The notes: a model not told the origin generated them from the sequence alone. Shown: positions 1-7,870, numbered from the stretch's first letter. The stretch: 13,092 bases of DNA from UBA7916 sp036121365 (GCA_036121365.1 JAZAFR010000008.1:1-13092), one strand, 5' to 3'. Translations and numbers: made by a program.

Positions 1-7
1 CTTCCAT
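1..7 (-). CDS. Start of a hypothetical gene running off the left edge
   Basis: Only the first codons are present: an ATG (bases 7 to 5, minus strand) followed by GAA. It is called because the preceding ~190 bp are a near copy of the leader of gene D, which begins at 2463. AGGA lies at the same distance from the ATG as AAGGA does in gene D. The second codon differs (Glu here, Pro in D). The product cannot be described from this window; a paralogue of D is the natural guess but is unproven. Confidence 0.5.
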
Positions 8-195
8 ATCAAGTCCTGATTATTAAGTCTAATTATTGTATAGTACATTTTTGCTCAAGATTCTGTTTTTTTTATATTTTATGCCATTAGATTTGGCATA
101 TTGAGGCATTTAAATGCTGTGTATTACAAATAAAAGTCATGATATGACCTAGAAAGCAGTTTAATGTGATCAATCCATATAAAAATAGAATCATA
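5..195. repeat. Direct repeat, leader copy 1
   Basis: This stretch matches 2461-2650 in the same orientation. I count about 13 substitutions and one single-base indel over ~190 bp, roughly 93% identity by eye. It covers the start codon, the ribosome binding site, a -10-like TACAAT (40 to 35, minus strand) and a perfect 12-bp palindrome GCATTTAAATGC at 106-117, 99 bp upstream of the start. The similarity stops abruptly at 195. It most likely arose by duplication of the leader together with its gene. Confidence 0.9.
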
Positions 196-628
196 GCAAC
201 TGTTATTGATAAAAACATACTATGATTAAGATGATCGAGTAGCCCGGGTGGGATTGTGGTCCTCAATTTGCTTCTGTGCTTTCTGGTCTCTTTGGGATAT
301 ATAGATCCTCTAGGCCATCTGGAAGTCCCTTTAGGGCCAGATCCTGAGCTTGATTACAGGCTGCATCAGTGCAAACCAGAATGTGAACATAAATCAGAAT
401 TCACTGGATAGTAGAGAGCAAGAAGTGATTATGAGCTTAAGTGGGCATTGCTCATTCACAGAGTCGTCAAGTGATGCTTCTGTGGCATTCAATACCAGCG
501 CCATATTAAAGGAAGCATGGCACCATTTTCATTGGGTTGGGTGTTCTCATTCTCTAATTTTGATTATAAATGGATTAACCACAAGTGATTTAACGAATTG
601 ATTTGATCAATATATAAAGTCTATTTTA
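196..628. other. Gene-free stretch with a possible decayed reading frame
   Basis: No convincing gene, RNA or terminator is visible. On the minus strand two open stretches abut in different frames: 528 to 394 (44 codons) and 400 to 263 (45 codons, ending STEAN then TGA). Joined, they would give about 88 codons with one frameshift near 397, which looks more like a decayed gene than chance, but I recognise no family. An 83-codon plus-strand frame at 350-601 begins with TTG, lacks a clear ribosome binding site and shows no family motif. Confidence 0.3.
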
Positions 629-2463
629 TTAGCCGGTTTGTCCAGACAAACCGGGAACTTTACCAAGCGCTTCATAGACCTTGTCAACCCCATGTTTTCC
701 ATCAGATTGCTGTGCATTGCTTGCATTTTCGGCACGCTCAACTGCTCTATGAACATCATCCAATGCCTTATGCATTGTATGTAGTCGATGGATAGTATTA
801 TGGGGACTAGTAATCAGATGATCTTTAATACTCTCTAGTTTTTGCAGATGACTTTCTGTTTTTGTTTTTGTTTCTGTTTCTACTGGAGTTCCGTTAGGAT
901 TCAAAAATTTAGATATTTGTGTGATTTGAGATATACTACCAGCACGTATGATAGCAGAAATGACATTTTCATCATTCTCACCATCAGGAGTAATTAGATT
1001 ATTAATTTCACCGATTTTTTCCAGCATTTGCTTTATTTCGCCTTGATCAGCATTCTCATCTTGTAGTAATTTAAGGAGCCTAGATGTGAATGCTTTAAAT
1101 TTACCTTTGGCAAATTGTTTTCTGCCGTCTGATATTTCTTTACTCAAAAAATCATTGATGTTTGATAAATAAATTAGTTCTTTTGGACGTTCCTTCATAA
1201 TTTGTGCTTGGACGAGTACCTCCATTATGATAAGTGATTGCTCGAGAGGTTTTAAAGTTTCTTCATCAAAAGATGCGAAATAGTTGATGATCTCTTGAGT
1301 GGATTTGGTCGATATTTCAGATAGATATTCACCAGCGTATTTCAAATCAGAGTATATTCCATCCGCTCCTCCTGTTCCTGTAAATATCTTGGCTGCAGTA
1401 TTGAAAGCTTCAATACTCATATCTTCTTTGTACTGCATATCATTAAGCTGCGATGTCACACGTTCTATATTTGAAAGAGCGACTTGTATTCTTGTACATA
1501 ATTGCTCAGTTTCCCCTTTCAGTTGATTTCTCTTTTCGGTTTTATCTTTTGTACTTACGAAACTTGTGTAAAGACTACCAAGGGAATTTTTAAGTTTATT
1601 TTGTTTTTCTTCTTTTCTCTTGTTGCAGTGAGGATAGGAGCGAACTTAAGGATAAGATCTTTTAAATGTGCTTCTGTTTCTTCAAAGGCCACTAGATATC
1701 GAGACCGAGAACGATTAAAGTCATCTAGACCCTTATAAATAGACGGAGGATTCCTACCGCGACTGTACTTAAATGGATTTTCGGGTTCTAAGCGATCATT
1801 TAATAGTTTTACAAGATCAAAATCACGGGATTCCAGGAGAGATGGTGAATTACCATTGATAATATCAAAGAATTGACGACATCGTTGCACTTTATTTTTA
1901 TCTTTCTGACTGACGTCCGAAGTAAGTAGTGGGGCATTCCATAAATCTTTAACCTTATCAGAGTTTAATTTATCCCAAATTTTTTGATAAATCGATATGC
2001 CTTGAGGCTTCGTTTGGGATGTTTCGAGAGGCGCTTCGATTTGTAGATATGTTGTATATGTTGTAGAGGTATCTTCGGTAGCAGGTTGACCAATATCAAA
2101 ACAATTTTTCAACTGCTCCTCATCAGGGTAACCCTCACCTATAGCATTTATACAAGGTTGTACAAGATTTACAACGTAGTCGTCTTCCTTCATATCTTTA
2201 GGCCTCTTCAGTTGTTCAAGGCTCCTGTCCTGTTTAAAAAAACGCAATAAGGCATCAACATCATCGATGCTTAGGCTTGGTTTTTTAAGGATATGCTGCA
2301 CGTTGACATACGCCTTTACGTAGCTTTCGATGGTTTTTACATTCCTCGCCGCGGCTTCCTGGTACGCTTTATTTGCCTCATATTCAGAATCATTTAAAGA
2401 TTTATCGTTTGGAGTATCTTTTTCTTCTTCCTTCCAGTACCCATCTTCTCCGAATTCTGGCAT
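629..2463 (-). pseudogene. Hypothetical protein gene D, frameshifted (about 611 codons if restored)
   Basis: I do not recognise the family. Frame one starts at ATG 2463 behind AAGGA and stays open to a stop at 1557-1555. A second frame is open from about 1645 to the TAA at 631-629. The open part upstream of the GTG at 1459 reads as good lysine- and glutamate-rich helical protein (for example QLKGETEQLCTRIQ), so one -1 shift joins the halves. The join falls in the A-rich run around 1612-1590, near codon 286. The restored protein is hydrophilic and mainly helical, with no signal peptide or membrane segment, and ends in GKVPGLSGQTG. Its length is close to genes A and B, but I see no clear sequence similarity to them. 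Alternatives are a sequencing error in the homopolymer, two separate proteins, or programmed slippage: G AAA AAC at 1609-1603 is only a partial slippery site. Confidence 0.75.
633..654. repeat. Perfect 22-nt inverted repeat at the 3' end of gene D
   Basis: The arms CCGGTTTGTC and GACAAACCGG are fully complementary and separated by only two bases (CA). The element lies over the last sense codons of D (encoding PGLSGQTG) and ends just before the stop. Read on the minus strand it is followed by CTAATAAAATAG, with no T-run, so it is not a classical intrinsic terminator. It could stabilise the mRNA 3' end, bind a dimeric protein, or be a small palindromic element. Confidence 0.8.
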
Positions 2464-2650
2464 ATCAAATCCTTATTATTAAGTCTAATGATTATATAGG
2501 ACATTTTTGCTCAAGATTCTGTTTTTTTTATATTTTATGCCATGAATTTTGGAATATTGAGGCATTTAAATGCTGTGTATTACAAATAAAAATCATGACA
2601 TGAACTAGAAAGCAGTTTAATGTGATCAATGCATATAAAATAGAATCATA
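2461..2650. repeat. Direct repeat, leader copy 2 (upstream of gene D)
   Basis: This is the partner of 5-195. It carries the ribosome binding site AAGGA, a perfect TATAAT and the same 12-bp palindrome GCATTTAAATGC at 2562-2573, again exactly 99 bp upstream of the start codon. The longest identical blocks are about 43 bp and 33 bp, and the second contains the palindrome. Confidence 0.9.
2491..2519 (-). promoter_or_regulatory. Probable promoter of gene D
   Basis: On the minus strand a consensus TATAAT occupies 2496 to 2491, 28 bases upstream of the start codon. The hexamer 17 bp further upstream is GAATCT, a poor -35, so activity might depend on an activator. The palindrome at 2562-2573 would lie near -60 and is a candidate binding site. 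Confidence 0.45.
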
Positions 2651-2965
2651 TGACCATTGACATAATTTACTGAAGGATTGGATGTGTTGTTCGTGCATAT
2701 AGAATCTGGTATTGCTATCAAAATTTCATTAAATAATCAGGAAAAATGGGCTTTATCAGCAATCATAGAAGCTCAATAAAGAGATGAAAATGGCGGATGT
2801 AACTGCGATCAGAAGGTGATGAATTGAGTAAAATCAAAGTAAATATAAAAATTCAATCAAAAATAAAATGAAAGGGGCTCACATAATAAGCGCATATAGA
2901 ATGAAGTGAAAAGAAGAGTCAAAAAACACGATTAAGAGAACAATCCTGACCGGTGTGCTAAGGGC
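2651..2965. other. Gene-free spacer between gene D and xseB
   Basis: Very AT-rich. No terminator with a clear stem and T-run is visible after xseB. A short plus-strand open stretch at 2666-2776 (37 codons, no start codon or ribosome binding site) reads plausibly as protein (VHIESGIAIKISLNNQEKW) and could be a gene remnant, but it is too short to assign. Confidence 0.4.
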
Positions 2966-3208
2966 TTATTCGGCGTTATCTTGTGTGCTGGGCAGTTTCA
3001 CATCCTCAATCAACTTGCCCTCTTGTGTGATCTCTGATATTTTCAATTCAGCCTTTTCCAGTACTTCTTGGCAGTGCTTAGACAGAGAGACGGCTTTTTG
3101 AAATTTATCAAGTGCTTCTTCCAGGGGAAGATTGCCTGTTTCCAACTCATTGACGGTGTGTTGGAGTTGCTTTAGGGTGGATTCAAAGTCTATGGGTTTG
3201 TCAGTCAT
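2966..3208 (-). CDS. xseB: Exodeoxyribonuclease VII small subunit
   Basis: XseB binds the catalytic XseA subunit to form exonuclease VII, a cytoplasmic enzyme that degrades single-stranded DNA to oligonucleotides in repair. The 80-residue product has the family length and core: DFESTLKQLQ, then ELETGNLPLEEALDKF, then a helix ending CQEVLEKAELKI, which together form the usual two-helix coiled coil. The start at ATG 3208 is chosen because GAGGAA lies about 7 bases upstream and the protein then begins MTDKPIDFE. An in-frame upstream start at 3274 would overlap thrS and add 22 unrelated residues, and the ATG at 3214 sits directly on the ribosome binding site. It follows thrS by 31 bases on the same strand, so the two are probably cotranscribed. 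xseA is not in the window. Confidence 0.93.
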   Translation of the reverse strand: MTDKPIDFESTLKQLQHTVNELETGNLPLEEALDKFQKAVSLSKHCQEVLEKAELKISEITQEGKLIEDVKLPSTQDNAE

Positions 3209-3239
3209 GGGCATTTCCTCTGTACAAAAATTTTCGGAT

Positions 3240-5096
3240 TTAAATCTTGAGATCTTGTCTGTTTTCAATTTCACTTTTTAGGCGATCTATGAGATCTTGG
3301 CAAGACATGGACTCTAGAATTTCACCCGATCGATGTCTGACGTTGACAGTATTACTCTCCACTTCCTTATCGCCAATGACCAGCATATAAGGCACTTTCT
3401 CAACTTGGGCATTGCGAATTTTTTTCTGCATGCGCTCACTGCTTTGGTCAATTTCCACTCGAATACCACCAGATGCGCAGTGGACTGTGGCCTGGAACAA
3501 AGCGGTATGAACCTCTTTTGCATAGTCAAGATGTCTATCACTGATGGGGATGATTTTCACATGACAAGGAGACAGCCAAGTTGGGAAATTTCCACCATAA
3601 TGCTCAAGTAAAAAAGCAATGAATCTTTCATGGGTGCCCAGAGGTGCTCGGTGAATGACCAATACAGGCTCTTGCTCGCCAGACTCACCACGATAGTCCA
3701 GTTCAAAACGAGATGGGGCCATAAAGTCAAGCTGACACGTAGAAATGGTATATTCTGTGCCCAAGGCACTTTTGATGATGAAGTCAATTTTAGGGCCATA
3801 AAAAGCAGCCTCGCCCTCTTCTTCAACATAAGGATAGCCCATACTGTCCATGGCTTGGCGAATGGACTGGGCAGTTTTCTCCCAGTTTTCTTTGTCGTCA
3901 CTGTATTTGCTGCCATTGTCAAAGTCAGGAAGGGCCAAGATCATTTTAAAATCTTTGATGTCAAACAGTTCATAGTACTTGGCATGCAGGCGTATCACTT
4001 TCTGAAATTCTTCATTGACTTGGTCATAACGGCAGTAAATGTGTGCATCATTCATACAAAAACCACGAACGCGCATCAAACCATTCAGAGCCCCAGATTT
4101 TTCATAGCGATAAACCTGACCCCATTCTGTAAATCTGAGCGGCAAATCACGATATGAGTGCGGACTGGATTTATAAATCATGTGATGATGGGGGCAATTC
4201 ATTGGGCGCAGATAATAGTTTTCATTGTCCAATTCTATGGGGTTGTACATGTCTTCTTTATAATAGGGAAGGTGTCCAGATTTTAAATATAAGCTTTCTT
4301 TGGCAATATGCGGAGAAGCCACAGATAAATAGCCGTCTTGACGTTCATATTGTTTGGCCAGATGTTCCAGTTCTTGGCGAATGACCATACCATTTGGAAG
4401 CCAAAGTGGCAAGCCTCTACCCACTGCATCATCCAAGTGATAAATTTTAAGAATTTTGGCAAGTCTTCTATGGTCTCTGAGTTTGAGTTGCTCAAGTCTA
4501 TCAACTTCTGCAAGTAGCTGATCTTTTTCTTCAAAGCATAGCCCATAGATGCGCTGTAATTGAGGACGCTTTTCATCGCCGCGCCAATAGGCTCCTGCCA
4601 GTTTATGCAGCTTGAAGTGGCCAATTTGCCCTGAGTGGGACACATGGGGGCCTCGGCATAGGTCAAGAAAATCACCAGTTTGGTAGAGGCTAACAGTGTC
4701 AACACCCGCAGCATTTTTTTCAATGGCGGCGGCTTTATCGTCGTCCAGTGTTTTTTCTATGGCAGTAGACCCTTTTGTTTTTAGCAGAGAGAGTAAATCA
4801 ACCTTAAAGGGTTGATTGTCCTGCTCCATGCGTTTGATGGCCTCGTCGGTGGGCACGGTGGACTGCTCAAATCGATGTTTCTTTTTTTTAATTTTACGCA
4901 TGGCAGATTCTATCTTTGCCAGGTCTTCTTCAGTGATATTGTCCTCAACCAGCACATCATAATAAAAACCGTTTTCGGTGGTGGGCCCAACACCAAACTG
5001 GGCTTGAGGCCAAATGGATTGAATGGCGCTTGCCATCACATGAGCGCAGGAGTGGCGCATGGTTTCTAGATCAGGGGAGTGTATATTTTCAGACAT
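3240..5096 (-). CDS. thrS: Threonyl-tRNA synthetase lacking the TGS domain
   Basis: ThrS attaches threonine to tRNA(Thr) in the cytoplasm and clears mischarged Ser-tRNA(Thr). The 618-residue product opens almost directly with the editing domain: HSCAH (H15, H19) and DLCRGPH (C147, H151) form its site. The class II core follows, with zinc ligands C301 (PMNCPHHH), H352 (NDAHI) and H482 (VIHRAPLG), motif 2 around YRYEKSGALNGLMRVRGF, and motif 3 HRAPLGTHERF. The anticodon-binding domain starts near 511. The N-terminal TGS domain of about 60 residues found in E. coli ThrS is absent. An in-frame stop about 17 codons upstream excludes a longer start. Residues about 105-132 (STAIEKTLDDDKAAA region) look like an insertion in the editing domain. 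No strong ribosome binding site precedes the ATG. A fragment of this gene is duplicated at 7468-7686. Confidence 0.97.
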   Translation of the reverse strand: MSENIHSPDLETMRHSCAHVMASAIQSIWPQAQFGVGPTTENGFYYDVLVEDNITEEDLAKIESAMRKIKKKKHRFEQSTVPTDEAIKRMEQDNQPFKVDLLSLLKTKGSTAIEKTLDDDKAAAIEKNAAGVDTVSLYQTGDFLDLCRGPHVSHSGQIGHFKLHKLAGAYWRGDEKRPQLQRIYGLCFEEKDQLLAEVDRLEQLKLRDHRRLAKILKIYHLDDAVGRGLPLWLPNGMVIRQELEHLAKQYERQDGYLSVASPHIAKESLYLKSGHLPYYKEDMYNPIELDNENYYLRPMNCPHHHMIYKSSPHSYRDLPLRFTEWGQVYRYEKSGALNGLMRVRGFCMNDAHIYCRYDQVNEEFQKVIRLHAKYYELFDIKDFKMILALPDFDNGSKYSDDKENWEKTAQSIRQAMDSMGYPYVEEEGEAAFYGPKIDFIIKSALGTEYTISTCQLDFMAPSRFELDYRGESGEQEPVLVIHRAPLGTHERFIAFLLEHYGGNFPTWLSPCHVKIIPISDRHLDYAKEVHTALFQATVHCASGGIRVEIDQSSERMQKKIRNAQVEKVPYMLVIGDKEVESNTVNVRHRSGEILESMSCQDLIDRLKSEIENRQDLKI

Positions 5097-5127
5097 AGTT
5101 TTTGTAGCATCGATTCTATGGACTGAA

Positions 5128-5156
5128 ATACTAACACAATTTCAAAATATATCCAA
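5128..5156 (-). promoter_or_regulatory. Possible thrS promoter
   Basis: Read on the minus strand, TTGGAT (5156 to 5151), a 17-bp spacer and TAGTAT (5133 to 5128) would start transcription about 25 bases before thrS. Both boxes are weak matches. A promoter is expected here because an intrinsic terminator closes gene A just upstream. Confidence 0.3.
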
Positions 5157-5235
5157 GATGGTTGAGAGATAAATGAATGGTTATCAATTGTTTTATGATC
5201 ATTTTATCATGATTATAAACTAGAAAAGTATAGAT

Positions 5236-5275
5236 AAAAAACCCGATGCTGCCAATCAGAAGAAAAGACAGCATC
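5236..5275 (-). terminator. Intrinsic terminator of gene A
   Basis: On the minus strand GATGCTG (5275-5269) pairs with CAGCATC (5251-5245), followed by GGG and six T (5241-5236). It sits 21 bases after the gene A stop. The homologous hairpin after gene B (7820-7850) has a longer stem. Confidence 0.8.
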
Positions 5276-5295
5276 AATTCTATGAAAAATAACAA

Positions 5296-7320
5296 CTAAA
5301 CGGTGTTAGTTGGACTTGTTGTCCGTGATTTTTCTTCTCCTCCTTGAGGTTCGCCTGCGGCTGTAGATGCGGTAGCATTTGATGAGTCTTCAGCAAATAG
5401 TGTCGCACTACTAGAACTCAGCAGTCTTGCTTCAGGATCATCTTCTTGCGCGCCCTCAAGTGAGCCAACGCCATCTTCATGAGCTGTGCTTGATGTGCTT
5501 GTGTTTTCTGTGGCCGCTCTTTTTTCCAGTGCTGATGTGATGTCTTCAATTAGTGGCAGGAGCCGTGTCTCAAGCAATTCCATTCTAAATTTTGAACATG
5601 ATCTAATCTTACCATTGAGTATGCTAAAAAGTGCTTCAATTCTCTTGACGTCAAACACTGGTTCGCGGTCCACAGCGTCTTCATGCGATTCTATCTCATC
5701 TTTATTCTGATCCATAAAGAGGAGTGAAGCCAATATGTGGTTGTTGCTGCATGGGGCCACAATTAAATTGACTCTACATTTTTCAAGATCACGGATTCGT
5801 TCAGACGTATCTTTTCGTGATAGGAGGGCGTTTAGTTTCTTATAATAATCTAAATGATCTTTATCAAGAGAGTCAAAATCAGAAAGCAACGAAGTGACTT
5901 TTTCACAAAGACCGTGGGAGAACTGAAAGGTGGCTAAATTATTCTCAATAAACCTTGGAAGACGACGGCCGGAGCCATCCTTATTGTATAGTGCCGTTTC
6001 AATAAAGGGCTTCAAATGCGAGCCTTTCCAGCCAAGAAGGTGCATTCGAGAACGGAGTAACAATCCATCAAGAATTTTACAAATAAAAGGCATGATAATA
6101 GCCAGCTGTTTTTGATCGCATTCTTCTATTAAGGATTTTAAAAGTAAGATGTATTCATTGAGTAAGGTGTCCTGAAGAGGGAGGCCAAGCACTGAATAAT
6201 CTAACGTCGGTAAATCAAGAAAAGACCTAGAAAGGGTAGATTTTTGAGAAAGTATAGTTTTTAAAGTCTTCAATAGGTTCTGTTTTTTCTTAAACGGTAA
6301 GCCAGAAGTCCCAGAAAAAAATGCTCTTGTGATAAGTTTGAAAACAGGGATGAACAATTCGTCTGCAGTTTGCTCCAATGTTCGTCCAAGATTGCCTTGA
6401 GCTCGAAGAGATTCTCTCCATGGAGCAAGGAGATCAAGGTCTTGGCTTGAAAGATAAGCAGTCACTTTTTCATCTAAGTCTTGTTCCTGCACATAGGATG
6501 AAAAATCAAGAAGGAAATCCATCTTTTGCTCAGTTTCTTCTGGAGAAATCCCACTTGTTTCTAGATCTAAAGCGCCCTCGGCAATCTCTTGTCTTGCACT
6601 ATCAAGAAGAAAAGCATACTTTTGTTGGATTTCCTTGTCTCCACCAGAAACGGCCATTATAAGATGGTATGGTAAGGTCATGAGGAATTCACTGAGATTA
6701 GACATATTCACAAATACCCTCTCAAAATCGTCGGGACTCGAATTCACAAATACCCTCTCAAAATCGTCGGGACTCGAAAAAAAATTATGGTCTAGGCCAG
6801 CGTCAATAAACATAGCCGAAAACAGGTCTAAGTTGTCTTCTCGAAAAAGCAAATCGCAGATTTGAGACAAAAAAGAGGAAGTGTTCTGTCTAAAATAGGC
6901 TTGAGAAAGTGTTCTCATCGTCTCAATGGCATCGACTGTGGAGGATTCAGGATCAATTTCTTCTCCATAAGTTTTGAGCAAGACAGCTTTTTTCTCTTCG
7001 ACCTTTTGGGTGATCTCTTCATTTGTGCTTATTAATTCTTCAAGAGAGATTTTACCATGCTCAGCTAGGGTTTCCCTAACCTGTGAATCTAGATGTAACA
7101 TCTTTTGCATCTCAAGCAGATCTTGACGGAGTACACCCAACTATTCAGAAATCTCTCCTTTAATAAGCTGTTGCGTGGATTCCTCAGCGCCTTTTGCATC
7201 TAGACCCTTTAATTTTTCTAGAATTTGAGTGCAAGATTCGTTAAGATTCTTCAGAGATCTTTTAGGGTTGTAAGGTAACACAAAACCGGCGTCTCCAGCT
7301 GTGTGGTCAATGTCATGCAT
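5296..7320 (-). pseudogene. Hypothetical protein gene A, interrupted by one amber codon
   Basis: I recognise no domain. The true start is ATG 7320, behind AGGAGAAATTATATC, which matches the leader of gene B base for base around AGGAGAAA. After 59 codons a TAG (7143-7141) interrupts the frame, which then continues without a break for 614 codons. Across the TAG the protein aligns with B (GEISE, stop, LGVLRQ against KISEKLDAFR), so the TAG replaces a lysine, K47 of B. The product is mostly helical and soluble, with a conserved LMTLPYHLIMAVSGG stretch, HEDGVGSLEG near the C-terminus and an acidic, Ser/Thr-rich tail ending TSPTNTV. AAAGGAG lies 14 bases before the TTG that directly follows the TAG, so reinitiation could yield a 614-residue protein. 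Alternatives are suppression of the TAG, a recent pseudogene, or a sequencing error. Confidence 0.85.
6706..6777. repeat. Two identical 36-bp units in tandem inside gene A
   Basis: The units at 6706-6741 and 6742-6777 are identical. Each encodes SSPDDFERVFVN, so the frame is kept and 12 residues are doubled. Gene B has no counterpart to the extra copy. Perfect identity points to a recent event. Confidence 0.97.
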
Positions 7321-7375
7321 GATATAATTTCTCCTGTAATATTTTACATTAAATAATAATAAAACCTATATTCAC

Positions 7376-7405
7376 ATCCTAGTTGAACGAGAAGAGGGGA
7401 GTCAA
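7376..7405 (-). promoter_or_regulatory. Probable promoter of gene A
   Basis: Read on the minus strand: TTGACT (7405-7400), an 18-bp spacer and TAGGAT (7381-7376). The same arrangement precedes gene B. The -35 lies in a dyad, GTTGA-N15-TCAAC (7382-7406), whose arms are almost unchanged in B, so it may be an operator. Confidence 0.5.
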
Positions 7406-7467
7406 CATCTGCAAGCGATAAAATATTTATGGTATTGATAAAAGAATTATTATTATGCTATTAAGTA

Positions 7468-7686
7468 TAGCGTCAACGCCGACAGGATTTTTACAAGGGT
7501 GAGGCTTCGTCATCATCCAGAGACTTTTTGTAGGCTCTACATATCTCAGCAGAGTGGGGCAACTGTGTGAAGCTGATTTCGGTAGTGGGGTCAATATCAA
7601 ATAGGTATGAAGCATATTGATTGAATGTCACTGGATATCATATGAACGTATGCGTGGCACATGGTTCCTGTGTGTTTTTTAAACAT
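7468..7686 (-). pseudogene. Decayed 5' fragment of thrS
   Basis: Read from ATG 7686 it gives TMCHAYVHMISSDIQSI against TMRHSCAHVMASAIQSI at the thrS start, then breaks frame. It resumes as FDIDPTTE against FGVGPTTE, skips about 160 bp of thrS, and continues through a LDDDEA stretch (LDDDKA in thrS) to the equivalent of thrS codon ~134. It carries a 12-base deletion after codon 6, at least one frameshift and several stops, so it encodes nothing functional. The HxxxH of the editing site survives by chance. Its leader (7687-7750) matches the thrS leader. It marks the junction of the tandem duplication that produced genes A and B. Confidence 0.9.
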
Positions 7687-7811
7687 GGTATTTTAGCATT
7701 GATTCTGTGGATTGAAGGTCAACGCAATCTCAACATATATCCAAGAGGAAAATGGAGGGGGTCAATGTTTCAGAATGATCTTATCATGATGACGAGGGAG
7801 AAAAGTAACGA

Positions 7812-7850
7812 TAAGAACCGATGCTGCCAGTGGTAAGAAAAGGCAGCATC
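7812..7850 (-). terminator. Terminator hairpin of gene B, T-run eroded
   Basis: GATGCTGCC (7850-7842 read on the minus strand) pairs perfectly over 9 bp with GGCAGCATC (7828-7820), with a 13-base loop. The following bases are GGTTCTTATCG instead of a clean T-run. It is homologous to the gene A terminator at 5236-5275, and its efficiency is doubtful. Confidence 0.6.
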
Positions 7851-7870
7851 AATTCTAGGAAAGCCAACCG

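Larger units (their letters stand above)
4695..7457. repeat. Tandem segmental duplication, copy next to thrS
   Basis: Starting inside thrS (about codon 134), this segment holds the thrS 5' end, its leader with a terminator hairpin, gene A and A's promoter region. In the same order and orientation it corresponds to 7469-9977. Correspondence was traced by eye through each part. The DNA has diverged strongly, with indels, so the outer limits are good only to about 10-20 bases. Confidence 0.85.

Noticed and set aside
263..400. Similarity of the decayed frame's end (GLEDLYIPKRPESTEAN) to the XseB C-terminus (LIEDVKLPSTQDNAE)
   Set aside because: The match is short and acidic in composition, and the DNA does not align over a longer stretch.
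350..601. 83-codon plus-strand open frame in the left intergenic region
   Set aside because: TTG start without a clear ribosome binding site, no recognised motif, and the minus strand of the same region reads equally well as a decayed gene.
1603..1609. Programmed -1 frameshift site in gene D
   Set aside because: G AAA AAC does not fit the full slippery heptamer X XXY YYZ. No clear downstream structure was seen, and simple mutation or a homopolymer read error is more likely.
3330..4384. Plus-strand open frames of 76-175 codons within thrS
   Set aside because: They lie opposite the strongly conserved ThrS coding sequence and show no family features.
5097..5240. T-box or other leader regulation of thrS
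   Set aside because: No antiterminator or T-box motif is visible. The hairpin here closes gene A and is copied after gene B.
7427..7615. 62-codon minus-strand open frame between genes A and B
   Set aside because: It lies over the decayed thrS fragment and the junction. Its frame does not follow the thrS-like reading and it has no ribosome binding site.
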